A DNA stretch of 5,848 bases from assembly GCA_019090405.1 (NCBI GenBank), contig JAHRVZ010000140.1, positions 1-5,848 on the forward strand, read 5' to 3'. Shown here piece after piece: positions 1 through 5,848 of this stretch. This stretch comes from Paracoccaceae bacterium. Its GTDB lineage: Bacteria > Pseudomonadota > Alphaproteobacteria > Rhodobacterales > Rhodobacteraceae. A program made the translations under genes and the position numbers. How positions within the stretch are numbered: position 1 is the first letter of the stretch; the number at the start of each line of letters is the position of its first letter. The notes below the pieces were generated by a model that made no database searches, was not told the origin of the DNA, and saw only the letters and a program-made list of their open reading frames with translations.

Positions 1-28
1 AACAGGGTTCAGTTGCCGCCTTTGTCAT
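1..28 (-). CDS. Possible start of a further operon gene (partial)
   Basis: An ATG at 28-26, 24 bases after the second FAAL's stop, opens a frame that stays open to the window edge (MTKAATEPC, nine codons). Its spacing resembles that of the other gene junctions here, which suggests the operon continues. No clear Shine-Dalgarno sequence precedes it, and nine residues cannot identify a family, so this is tentative. Confidence 0.3.
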
Positions 29-52
29 CTAAGTCGTGGCGTACAGAACCGA

Positions 53-1807
53 CTACCAGCTTTGCCAAAGTTTGATCGGATTTAGCGTATCTGCCAGAAA
101 CTGCGAACGCGTCAGCTGACGTCGGATTTTACCGCTGGGGGTTTTCTCCAGCGTCCCGGGCGGCAGGATCGCGATGGCGTCGGCCATCACCGCATGATCG
201 CGCGAAATCTCTCGTTGGATTGCACCGATGAGCTGTCCCAGATCGGTGCGTGGCCCATAGTTAATCTCTTGTACAGCGACAAGTCGTTCGGCCCCCTCCA
301 CGTCAATGCCAAACGCGGCTCCGCATCCGGGCCGCAGGTCGGGATGGCATTTGTCGAAGCTGCGTTCCAGATCTTCGGCAAAATAATTGGCACCGGCCTT
401 GATGATGATGTCCTTCAGACGGCCACAGATGAACAGCTCTCCTGCATCAAGAAACCCCAGATCGCCAGTGCGCAGCCAATGCCCACTGGCGGGATCATCC
501 TGTATCACCGCCTGAAAAACCGTGCGGGTTTCATCCGGCAACCGCCAATAGCCCGCCGTCACGCTGCCGCCTTGCATCCAGATTTCGCCAACGCCATCGT
601 CTGGGCAAAGGCACCGGCTGGATGGATCAACTATTCTGACCTTCTGATCTAGCAAAGGCTTTCCGCAGGCCACAACATCCCTGGCCCCCGGCGCATCAGC
701 AGACACCGGAGCGACGCGTTGGTTTTCCAGCCCCATGCGATCCAGATGGGCCGTGCGCACCGGCAGATTCTGGCCGCCACCAGTAACGATCAAGGTGCTT
801 TCTGCCAGGCCATAGGACGGACACAACGCCTTTGGATCAAAGCCCACTGGCGCGCAAACCCGTATGAAACGCTCAAGCGTTGCCTGTCGCACCGGTTCAG
901 CACCGAATTTGGCCATCACAAGTGACGACAAATCAACCGGGATGCCTCCGGGTCGCTCCATGGCCTGTGACGCAAGATTGAATGCGAAATCCGGAGCGCA
1001 ACAGACCGTTGCGCGGTGCTCTGAAATCGCCTCAAACCAGCAACGCGGGCGTTGCAGGAAATCGCTGGGGTCGAAATAGATGCTGACCCCACCGTCAATC
1101 ATGGGATAAAGAAAACAGCCAAATAGCCCCCAATCATGAAAGAACGGCAGCCACGTCACCAGTCGGATCACATCTTGTGGCGCAATCTCACTACGGAACA
1201 GACGTGCGTTTTGCAGAATGTTGCTGTGGCGAACCATCACGCCCTTGGATGTCCCCGTAGAGCCCGAGGTGAATTGCAACACCGCCAAAGTGTCTGGCTG
1301 CGATCCCGGATCAACCCAGTCGTCAGCGGCGTGAAACTTCAGTTCATCAAAATAGACCCAATCAGGCCCATCCCGGTTCGGTGCAATCTGGCTGTGCAGT
1401 CGATCAAAACCCCGACGCAGGCCCGATGACAGAATGGCAAGTTCCGCGCCTGCTACCTGGGCCAGTTCGTGAATCCGCTCCATCCCGCGTATGTTACTGG
1501 GTGGAGGCAACGGAACTGCGACCATTCCGGCCAGAATACAGCCCAGAAACACAGGCACAAAATCTGGCTCATTAGGAAAGACCAAAATCACACGGGCACC
1601 AACGGGCAACCGGGCAGCCAAAGTCGCAGCGACGCCGCGCGCCGCATCAAACATCGCTCCGTAGGTAAGATGCGCTGTCGGCGTCTCGCCACCCTGAAGG
1701 TGGAAACAGGCCAGTTGATCGCGGTTCTGAATTGACCGGGTTTTCAGAAGGTCTGTCAGCGTACCAGAGGTTTCGGCCAACCCCTGCGGTTTGGCCCGGT
1801 CCGACAC
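53..1807 (-). CDS. Second fatty acyl-AMP ligase (divergent FAAL)
   Basis: Adenylate-forming enzyme of the FAAL group, 584 residues from GTG 1807. The frame is open up to TTG 1909, with an ATG at 1876, but those starts would overlap the ACP gene and lack a ribosome site. Family-like sequence begins only at SGTLTDLLKTR. GTG 1807 follows the ACP stop by 31 bases and has a weak GGGA 5 bases upstream. From GTG, the motifs are FTSGSTGTSKG (179-189), LPFFHDWG (220-227), GAEPV (302-306), PSYGLAEST (330-338), RTGD (446-449), GRLKD (462-466) and catalytic Lys560 in PSGK. Between AESTL and the CG pair there are 41 residues, including LDRMGLENQRVAPV, which looks like the full FAAL insertion that hinders acyl-CoA formation. 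Odd points are Trp226 where HDMG is usual, and AGANYFAEDLE (471-481) where FAALs have (G)xNHYPxDIE. All catalytic motifs remain, so it should be active. It probably charges the adjacent ACP, but its acid is unknown. A specialised acyl-CoA ligase is the less likely alternative. Confidence 0.9.
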   Translation of the reverse strand: MSDRAKPQGLAETSGTLTDLLKTRSIQNRDQLACFHLQGGETPTAHLTYGAMFDAARGVAATLAARLPVGARVILVFPNEPDFVPVFLGCILAGMVAVPLPPPSNIRGMERIHELAQVAGAELAILSSGLRRGFDRLHSQIAPNRDGPDWVYFDELKFHAADDWVDPGSQPDTLAVLQFTSGSTGTSKGVMVRHSNILQNARLFRSEIAPQDVIRLVTWLPFFHDWGLFGCFLYPMIDGGVSIYFDPSDFLQRPRCWFEAISEHRATVCCAPDFAFNLASQAMERPGGIPVDLSSLVMAKFGAEPVRQATLERFIRVCAPVGFDPKALCPSYGLAESTLIVTGGGQNLPVRTAHLDRMGLENQRVAPVSADAPGARDVVACGKPLLDQKVRIVDPSSRCLCPDDGVGEIWMQGGSVTAGYWRLPDETRTVFQAVIQDDPASGHWLRTGDLGFLDAGELFICGRLKDIIIKAGANYFAEDLERSFDKCHPDLRPGCGAAFGIDVEGAERLVAVQEINYGPRTDLGQLIGAIQREISRDHAVMADAIAILPPGTLEKTPSGKIRRQLTRSQFLADTLNPIKLWQSW

Positions 1808-1812
1808 AGCTA

Positions 1813-1816
1813 TCCC
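1813..1816 (-). promoter_or_regulatory. Weak candidate ribosome binding site of the second FAAL
   Basis: GGGA lies 5 bases before GTG 1807. It is weak, but it is the only purine-rich match near any of the candidate starts (GTG 1807, ATG 1876, TTG 1909). Translation may depend mainly on ribosomes arriving from the ACP gene, whose stop is 31 bases upstream. Confidence 0.35.
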
Positions 1817-1838
1817 GGCAATCTGTGGTCCGGTCGCA

Positions 1839-2111
1839 TCATGCCGGTACTGCTGTACCAAAGGCCTCGCCCACATAGCTTGACACGGCCTGAATGGAAT
1901 TGTGGTCAACCATCAATCGGGAATCAAGTTTGGTTTCCAGCCAATGACCCAGATCGCTGGTAAAGGCGACCGTCGCCGCGCTGTCCAACCCATATTGATC
2001 AAACGCCAATGTGACGTCGACGTTTTCATGAGGAATATCCAGCAGATTTCCCAGATAAGAGACCATCCAGGCCTGCACGCGTGTGACGCTTTCGATAATT
2101 TCGTGTTGCAT
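1839..2111 (-). CDS. Stand-alone acyl carrier protein
   Basis: A 90-residue carrier protein that would hold the activated fatty acid as a thioester on a phosphopantetheine arm. The attachment motif is GLDSA with Ser44, preceded by LAFDQY and followed by a helix ending LGHWLETKLD. This FxxYGLDS...DLxxWL pattern is typical of discrete ACPs that partner FAALs, rather than of housekeeping AcpP. The total length fits one four-helix ACP domain, with a short disordered tail. In the helix III region, where many such ACPs read YPTI or HPTI, it has HNSI (70-73). ATG 2111 has GAGGGA 10 bases upstream. The gene sits between the desaturase pair and a second FAAL, so it is probably the shared platform for loading and desaturation. 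A 4'-phosphopantetheinyl transferase would be needed and is not in the window. Confidence 0.93.
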   Translation of the reverse strand: MQHEIIESVTRVQAWMVSYLGNLLDIPHENVDVTLAFDQYGLDSAATVAFTSDLGHWLETKLDSRLMVDHNSIQAVSSYVGEAFGTAVPA

Positions 2112-2121
2112 GTGTGATTCG

Positions 2122-2127
2122 TCCCTC
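2122..2127 (-). promoter_or_regulatory. Ribosome binding site of the ACP
   Basis: GAGGGA on the minus strand lies 10 bases before ATG 2111, a slightly long but acceptable spacing. It sits at the end of the 66-base gap between desaturase copy B and the ACP, which is the longest gap in the window and contains the AT-rich stretch TATTTAATTAAC. Confidence 0.65.
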
Positions 2128-2177
2128 GAATTGTTGTTAATTAAATACCAAAATCGGTTCTGGTGACGCGCACCGCA

Positions 2178-3197
2178 CTACCAGACCCCAAATCCCGTAT
2201 GACTGTCAGACCTTGCCATTTTGTCTGCAATCATTTCGCGCGAAGGTTTGCGAATATCGGTTACCAACCCGACCTTTTCGCAGCCCCTGATGAACAGTCC
2301 TCCGATATCAATTTGCCACCAATGTAGCCCAAAAAGAGCCGATGACGGAAAGGCGTGGTGGTTGTTGTGCCAAGCCTCGCCCAGATTAGGTATCGCCAGT
2401 AGACCGTTGTTGGTGCTTTTGTCCTTGGTCGCAAATGGCCGGGTTCCAATTATGTGGGCCGTCGATCCACTGGTCCACATCGCGTGATGCGCCAGGAACA
2501 TGCGCACAAACCCGCCCCATAAAAGCCCGGTCAGCGCGCCACTCCAGGCGCCCGCCGCCAAACCGCCAATGACAGCAGGGATAACAAGCCCAAGCAATAC
2601 CCACAGCCCGTAAAGGTTGTTGATCCGCGCGATCAAAGGATCACGGATCAGATCCTTGGCAAACATAACCGTATTGGTCATTTGACTGTCCAGCATCCAC
2701 CCAAGATGTGAATGCCACAGACCCTGCAGTTTGCTTAGGGTCTTGCCATCATTGGTATAAGGCGAATGCGGATCGCCTTCGCCTTCGCTGAACTGGTGGT
2801 GCCGGCGGTGGGTGGCGACCCAATACACCAGCGTGCCTTGTGCCGACATACACCCAAGTATCGCCAGCGCCGCGCGCAAAGGGGCCACGGCTTTATAAGA
2901 TCTGTGGGCAAAAAGCCGGTGAAACCCGGCAGTAACCCCCAAAGTGGTCGCCACATACATTATTGCAAGAACCACCAGATCAGTGACAGAAGGCGGTATC
3001 CAGAAGGCAAGGACAAATGCCATCAGCGTCGCAATGGCAGGCACGACAATTATCAGCGTGGCAATACGTTTCTGAGCGCGTTGGATTGTTGGATTGTCGA
3101 TGATGATATTGCGCTTGAACCGGGCGTCGGTTGCATTGGGCACAGCATCATCAACGACATCAGCAACGACGGGTTCAGTATCACTGTTCTGATCCAT
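2178..3197 (-). CDS. Membrane di-iron fatty acid desaturase (SCD/delta-9-like), copy B
   Basis: Second desaturase or possible acetylenase, 339 residues. ATG 3197 is preceded by AGGAGG at 5 bases, a strong start. The first 40 or so residues are polar and acidic and presumably cytoplasmic. Hydrophobic segments follow near 44-67, 72-92, 107-127, 195-218 and 220-240. The iron-binding set is complete: HRLFAH (His93, His98), HRRHH (His130, 133, 134), HNNHH (His277, 280, 281), and His248 in STAHIIG as the extra ligand. The position of the SCD Asn ligand (NSxAH) is Gly244. Other His residues sit in WHSHLGW (162, 164) and LAHHAMW (237, 238). It starts only 9 bases after its paralogue's stop, so the two are probably translated together and may act in sequence on one chain, as the paired desaturases of polyyne pathways are thought to do. 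No fused cytochrome b5 or ferredoxin domain is present, so the electron donor is elsewhere. Family is certain; exact reaction is inference. Confidence 0.95.
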   Translation of the reverse strand: MDQNSDTEPVVADVVDDAVPNATDARFKRNIIIDNPTIQRAQKRIATLIIVVPAIATLMAFVLAFWIPPSVTDLVVLAIMYVATTLGVTAGFHRLFAHRSYKAVAPLRAALAILGCMSAQGTLVYWVATHRRHHQFSEGEGDPHSPYTNDGKTLSKLQGLWHSHLGWMLDSQMTNTVMFAKDLIRDPLIARINNLYGLWVLLGLVIPAVIGGLAAGAWSGALTGLLWGGFVRMFLAHHAMWTSGSTAHIIGTRPFATKDKSTNNGLLAIPNLGEAWHNNHHAFPSSALFGLHWWQIDIGGLFIRGCEKVGLVTDIRKPSREMIADKMARSDSHTGFGVW

Positions 3198-3202
3198 ACC
3201 GG

Positions 3203-3208
3203 CCTCCT
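3203..3208 (-). promoter_or_regulatory. Ribosome binding site of desaturase copy B, overlapping the upstream stop codon
   Basis: A perfect AGGAGG lies 5 bases before ATG 3197. The TAG stop of copy A (3209-3207) shares its last two bases with this site, so a ribosome ending copy A finishes directly on the start signal of copy B. This is an arrangement expected to couple translation of the two genes. Confidence 0.85.
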
Positions 3209-4187
3209 AACTTTCGACCTTTTGCTTGTCAGATATCATCTTTTCGCTGGGGCGCTGGATGTCCCACACCAGCCCTACCGATTTCAGGCCGTACAAAAGC
3301 CATGCACCCGGATCCAACTGCCACCACGTCAGGCCAAATACCGCAGAACTTGGGAACGTATGGTGATTGTTATGCCAACCCTCGCCCATGGTTGGTAATG
3401 CCCAGACCGCATTGTTGGTGCTGTGGTCGCCAGATTTGAACGGTCGAGTGCCAAAGATATGGGTGACTGAATCAATTCCATTGGTGAAATGGTAACACAA
3501 AAACATCCGCACCATCCCGCCCCAAAGGAACGCCGTAAACGCGCCCCACCAGCTAAGCGTGGCCAATCCGCCGATCACTGCAGGCACAATCATGCCTCCA
3601 AACACCCATACGTAATACAACTGGTTGACCCGCGCTATTGCCGGGTCGCGGTACAGATCTTTGGCGTACATCAACGCATTTGTCATCGAATGATCAAAGG
3701 TCCATCCCATATGCGAATGCCAGAACCCTTCGATGATCCCCATCTCGCGCTCTTCATCCATGTACGGTGAATGAATATCGCCCGCCTTGTCGGTGTATTG
3801 ATGATGGCGCCGATGGTTGCTGATCCAATAAACAACCGAGCCTTGCGCCGCCATTGACCCGGCAATTGCCAGCGCCACACGTATCGGCGTTGTGGTTTTA
3901 AAAGAGCGGTGTGAAAACTGACGGTGAAAACCAACGCTGATCCCCAGCATGGTGATCGAATAGAAAACGGCACACAAAGCCAAATCCAGCGTCGAAACAC
4001 CCTGGGTAAAGGCGATCCACAAAGCCGCAACCGTGCCGATTGCTGGCAGGATGGCGATTGCTATGGCATGCACTTTTTGCGGACCGCGAAGCCGCCCCTG
4101 ATCGACCGTAATTCCAACGGGAACCGCCCCGTGATCGGTTTGTTCGGGCCCTAATTCCATTGGGTCAAAATCTCTGGTCTCTGACAT
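3207..4187 (-). CDS. Membrane di-iron fatty acid desaturase (SCD/delta-9-like), copy A
   Basis: Predicted integral-membrane desaturase that uses O2 and an external electron donor to insert a double bond (or, in acetylenase relatives, a triple bond) into a fatty acyl chain. It is 326 residues, close to the family norm. The frame extends to a TTG at 4208, but I chose ATG 4187 because AAGGGAG lies 9 bases upstream. Three histidine boxes are intact: HRQFSH (His88, His93), HRRHH (His125, 128, 129) and HNNHH (His272, 275, 276). His243 in the VTHIFG element matches the ninth iron ligand of stearoyl-CoA desaturases. Hydrophobic segments lie near 41-63, 65-87, 102-123, 190-213 and 215-235. Where SCD has Asn in its NSxAH element, this protein has Asp239. 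The C-terminal third is about 63% identical to the next gene by hand count (34 of 54 positions), so the two arose by duplication. Acyl-ACP is the likely substrate from context; regiochemistry cannot be read from sequence. Confidence 0.95.
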   Translation of the reverse strand: MSETRDFDPMELGPEQTDHGAVPVGITVDQGRLRGPQKVHAIAIAILPAIGTVAALWIAFTQGVSTLDLALCAVFYSITMLGISVGFHRQFSHRSFKTTTPIRVALAIAGSMAAQGSVVYWISNHRRHHQYTDKAGDIHSPYMDEEREMGIIEGFWHSHMGWTFDHSMTNALMYAKDLYRDPAIARVNQLYYVWVFGGMIVPAVIGGLATLSWWGAFTAFLWGGMVRMFLCYHFTNGIDSVTHIFGTRPFKSGDHSTNNAVWALPTMGEGWHNNHHTFPSSAVFGLTWWQLDPGAWLLYGLKSVGLVWDIQRPSEKMISDKQKVES

Positions 4188-4196
4188 TTTTGGTAA

Positions 4197-4203
4197 CTCC
4201 CTT
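4197..4203 (-). promoter_or_regulatory. Ribosome binding site of desaturase copy A
   Basis: AAGGGAG on the minus strand lies 9 bases before ATG 4187. It decides that start over the upstream in-frame TTG at 4208, which has no comparable site. Confidence 0.75.
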
Positions 4204-4217
4204 AACAAATTTGATCT

Positions 4218-5848
4218 TTAATTGGTCTGATGTGTTGCCTTTGGTTCGGTCCGACTGGATTGCAATGAAGGGCCATGACAGCTCTCTGCGACAATCGACA
4301 TTTCCCCGTCCAGAAACAGTTTCCGACTAAGGCGTCGTTGAATCTTGCCGCTCGACGTCTTTGGTATCGACGCGGGTTTAACCAGCACCACGGCAGCAAC
4401 GTACAGCCCATGTGCCGTATTTACCGCCTGACGCACTGAACGCGCTATGTCGTCTACCGGCGGGTTTTGAACTGCCGAAATATGCAGTTCGTGAAGCACA
4501 ACCAGCTTTTCCTGATCGCCGCGCGTGACCATAAAGGCCGCACTGCAATATTGTTTTAATCCGGAATGGCTGGCTTGTGCCGTGGCTTCAATATCTTGCG
4601 GATAATGGTTCTTACCTCTGACAATTATTACATCTTTGATGCGTCCTGTCACGAATAACTCGCCATCATCAATGTATCCCAGGTCTCCTGAACGCAGATA
4701 TCGGGTCTCGCTTTGGGGCTGTGGCCCGACGATTTGCGCCCGAAAACAGGCTTCGGTTTCTTCGGGGCGTTGCCAATAACCCTGCGCGACGCTTCCTCCG
4801 GAAATCCAGATCTCTCCGACAACGCGTGGCGGCATTTCGTGATGGGTATCGGGATCGACAATGCGAAAATCATGTGCGTTTTCAGTCGTTCCGCAGCCAA
4901 CCAACGGCTGACGCGTATGAGATTCAGCGGTCGCGTCCATCCTGATCGTCGGCAACGAAGCCTTGTCTGGACCAGCAATCAACAGCGTCGACTCGGCCAT
5001 TCCATAACAGGGGTACATCGCCTCTCGCCTGAAACCATGTGGTGCAAAACGCTGGGTGAACCGGGCAAGCGTGTTTGCGCTCACGGGTTCAGATCCATTA
5101 TACGCAATGTCCCAGCTCGACAGCTCCAGACCCTCGTCCTGTCCATCGCGAATTCGGTCAACGCAAAGATCATAGGCAAAGTTCGGCGCACCGGCGGTTG
5201 TGCCTTTGTATTTGGTAATTGCACGTAGCCAGCGCACGGGTTCTTCCAGAAAAGCAACAGGTGACATCAATACGCAAGAGCAGCCGACAAAAACCGGCTG
5301 CAACAGATTGCCGATCAGCCCCATATCATGAAACAACGGCAACCAGCCGACAAATACCGTGTTCTCGTCATGCTCAAAACGCGTCTGAATAAGCGCCTGA
5401 TTGTGCATGATATTGGCGTGGCTCACCATCACACCCTTGGGTGCTCCGGTTGACCCCGAAGTATATTGCAACAATGCAGTGTCCTGTGGATCAATAAGCG
5501 GTGGCGGGGCCGGGTCAGTGTTTTCGCTCTCTAGTGTTTCCAGCGACGTTACCGGAATGCTGCCAACCACCCCATCGGCGTCCTCTACATCGTCCAAAAC
5601 CCCCTGCACCTTGCCAAGCATCTCTGGCGGCGCCAGAGCAATGCTCACATCCGCATCCGCAACCACGCTGAGAATCCGGGCGCGGGCTGCCCGACCTGCA
5701 TTTGCGGCAGGTGAAGGCACCGCAACGGCTCCGGCGTAGAGGGCCGCAAAAAAGCCCACAATAAATTCCAGACCCTGCGGATAAAGCAGCAAAACCCGCC
5801 CACCGGTTACACCACGCGCCCTCAGCGCCGCTCCGGCTGCGGTTGCAC
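4218..5848 (-). CDS. Fatty acyl-AMP ligase (FAAL), 5'-truncated by the window edge
   Basis: Predicted to adenylate a free fatty acid with ATP and pass the acyl group to the phosphopantetheine arm of an ACP, probably the one encoded at 1839-2111. The frame is open to the window edge, giving 542 visible residues. An apparent start at 5792 is only an in-frame TTG, because the 18 codons before it are open and read as normal ligase sequence. Probably about 40 residues are missing. Numbering from the edge, the adenylate-forming motifs are all present: P-loop TSGSTGAPKG (129-138), LPLFHDMG (169-176), NGSEPV (250-255), PCYGMAEST (279-287), RSGD (385-388), GRIKD (401-405), the loop GKNHYPQDIE (411-420) and the C-terminal catalytic Lys501 in SSGK. 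HDMG, EPV and NHYPxDIE favour FAAL over acyl-CoA ligase. The segment after AEST, where FAALs carry their diagnostic insertion, is short (29 residues to the CG pair). It is the first visible gene of the operon, 30 bases before the desaturase. FAAL class is well supported; the substrate is unknown. Confidence 0.93.
   Translation of the reverse strand, partial: ATAAGAALRARGVTGGRVLLLYPQGLEFIVGFFAALYAGAVAVPSPAANAGRAARARILSVVADADVSIALAPPEMLGKVQGVLDDVEDADGVVGSIPVTSLETLESENTDPAPPPLIDPQDTALLQYTSGSTGAPKGVMVSHANIMHNQALIQTRFEHDENTVFVGWLPLFHDMGLIGNLLQPVFVGCSCVLMSPVAFLEEPVRWLRAITKYKGTTAGAPNFAYDLCVDRIRDGQDEGLELSSWDIAYNGSEPVSANTLARFTQRFAPHGFRREAMYPCYGMAESTLLIAGPDKASLPTIRMDATAESHTRQPLVGCGTTENAHDFRIVDPDTHHEMPPRVVGEIWISGGSVAQGYWQRPEETEACFRAQIVGPQPQSETRYLRSGDLGYIDDGELFVTGRIKDVIIVRGKNHYPQDIEATAQASHSGLKQYCSAAFMVTRGDQEKLVVLHELHISAVQNPPVDDIARSVRQAVNTAHGLYVAAVVLVKPASIPKTSSGKIQRRLSRKLFLDGEMSIVAESCHGPSLQSSRTEPKATHQTN

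Larger units (their letters stand above)
53..5848 (-). other. Operon: FAAL, desaturase A, desaturase B, ACP, FAAL
   Basis: Five same-strand genes are separated by about 30, 9, 66 and 31 bases, with no inverted repeat plus T-run between them. The promoter would lie beyond 5848 and the end beyond position 1. The gene content is a complete set for activating a free fatty acid, loading it on a dedicated carrier and desaturating it. The order of the first four matches, from memory, the core of bacterial polyyne clusters. That the operon makes a polyyne or alkyne is inference. Confidence 0.75.

Noticed and set aside
194..652. 152-codon plus-strand open frame
   Set aside because: It is antisense to the C-terminal domain of the second FAAL, whose motifs are clearly the real coding signal.
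2162..2174. Hairpin ggtg-acgcg-cacc as a terminator
   Set aside because: The stem is only 4 base pairs, there is no T-run, and the operon continues into the ACP.
2128..2177. Possible internal promoter before the ACP (TTTAAT with a TATTTAATTAAC context)
   Set aside because: The -10-like hexamer is fair, but nothing resembling a -35 box sits 16-18 bases upstream. An AT-rich intergenic spacer explains it.
2766..3398. 210-codon plus-strand open frame
   Set aside because: It lies opposite the two desaturase genes, spans their junction, is rich in His, Arg, Gln and Cys as antisense frames often are, and shows no recognisable domain.
4188..4217. Terminator or promoter between the first FAAL and desaturase A
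   Set aside because: The 30-base gap has no inverted repeat and is occupied by the desaturase ribosome site.
4713..5228. 171-codon plus-strand open frame
   Set aside because: It is fully antisense to well-conserved FAAL motifs and has no family resemblance or convincing ribosome site.
5790..5792. TTG at 5792 as the true start of the first FAAL
   Set aside because: The upstream codons to the window edge are open and encode typical ligase sequence leading into LLLYPQGLEF, so the gene simply runs off the window.

Overview
The window is one densely packed block of fatty-acid activation and desaturation genes, all on the minus strand, so transcription runs from position 5848 towards position 1. 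In transcription order it holds: a fatty acyl-AMP ligase (FAAL) whose 5' end lies outside the window (5848 to 4218), a membrane di-iron fatty acid desaturase (4187 to 3207), a second, paralogous desaturase (3197 to 2178), a stand-alone acyl carrier protein (ACP, 2111 to 1839), a second, divergent FAAL (about 1807 to 53), and a possible start of one more gene at 28. Gaps between genes are about 30, 9, 66, 31 and 24 bases, with no convincing terminator in any of them. This is almost certainly a single operon whose promoter and end are both outside the window.

How the parts would work together (inference from families): the first FAAL adenylates a free fatty acid and transfers it to the phosphopantetheine arm on Ser44 of the ACP. 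The two desaturases then introduce unsaturation, perhaps on the ACP-bound chain. The second FAAL either loads another acid on the same ACP or re-activates a product. The order FAAL, desaturase, desaturase, ACP matches, from memory, the conserved core of bacterial polyyne clusters (caryoynencin and protegencin types) and resembles the three-gene JamABC terminal-alkyne cassette. In polyyne clusters I recall a third desaturase and a thioesterase after the ACP. Here a second FAAL stands in that place, so this may be a variant polyyne or alkyne pathway, or a different unsaturated acyl-ACP starter system feeding a PKS or NRPS. No PKS, NRPS, thioesterase, redox partner, transporter or regulator is visible.

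Organism: GC is in the mid-50s percent on lines I counted by hand, start sites mostly have purine-rich Shine-Dalgarno sequences, and coding is tightly packed. This suggests a Gram-negative proteobacterium. A marine alphaproteobacterium of the Rhodobacterales type is my guess, held with low confidence. There are no tRNA or rRNA genes, CRISPR arrays, insertion sequences or long repeats, and no gene-free stretch above 66 bases. Plus-strand open frames are shadows of the minus-strand genes.
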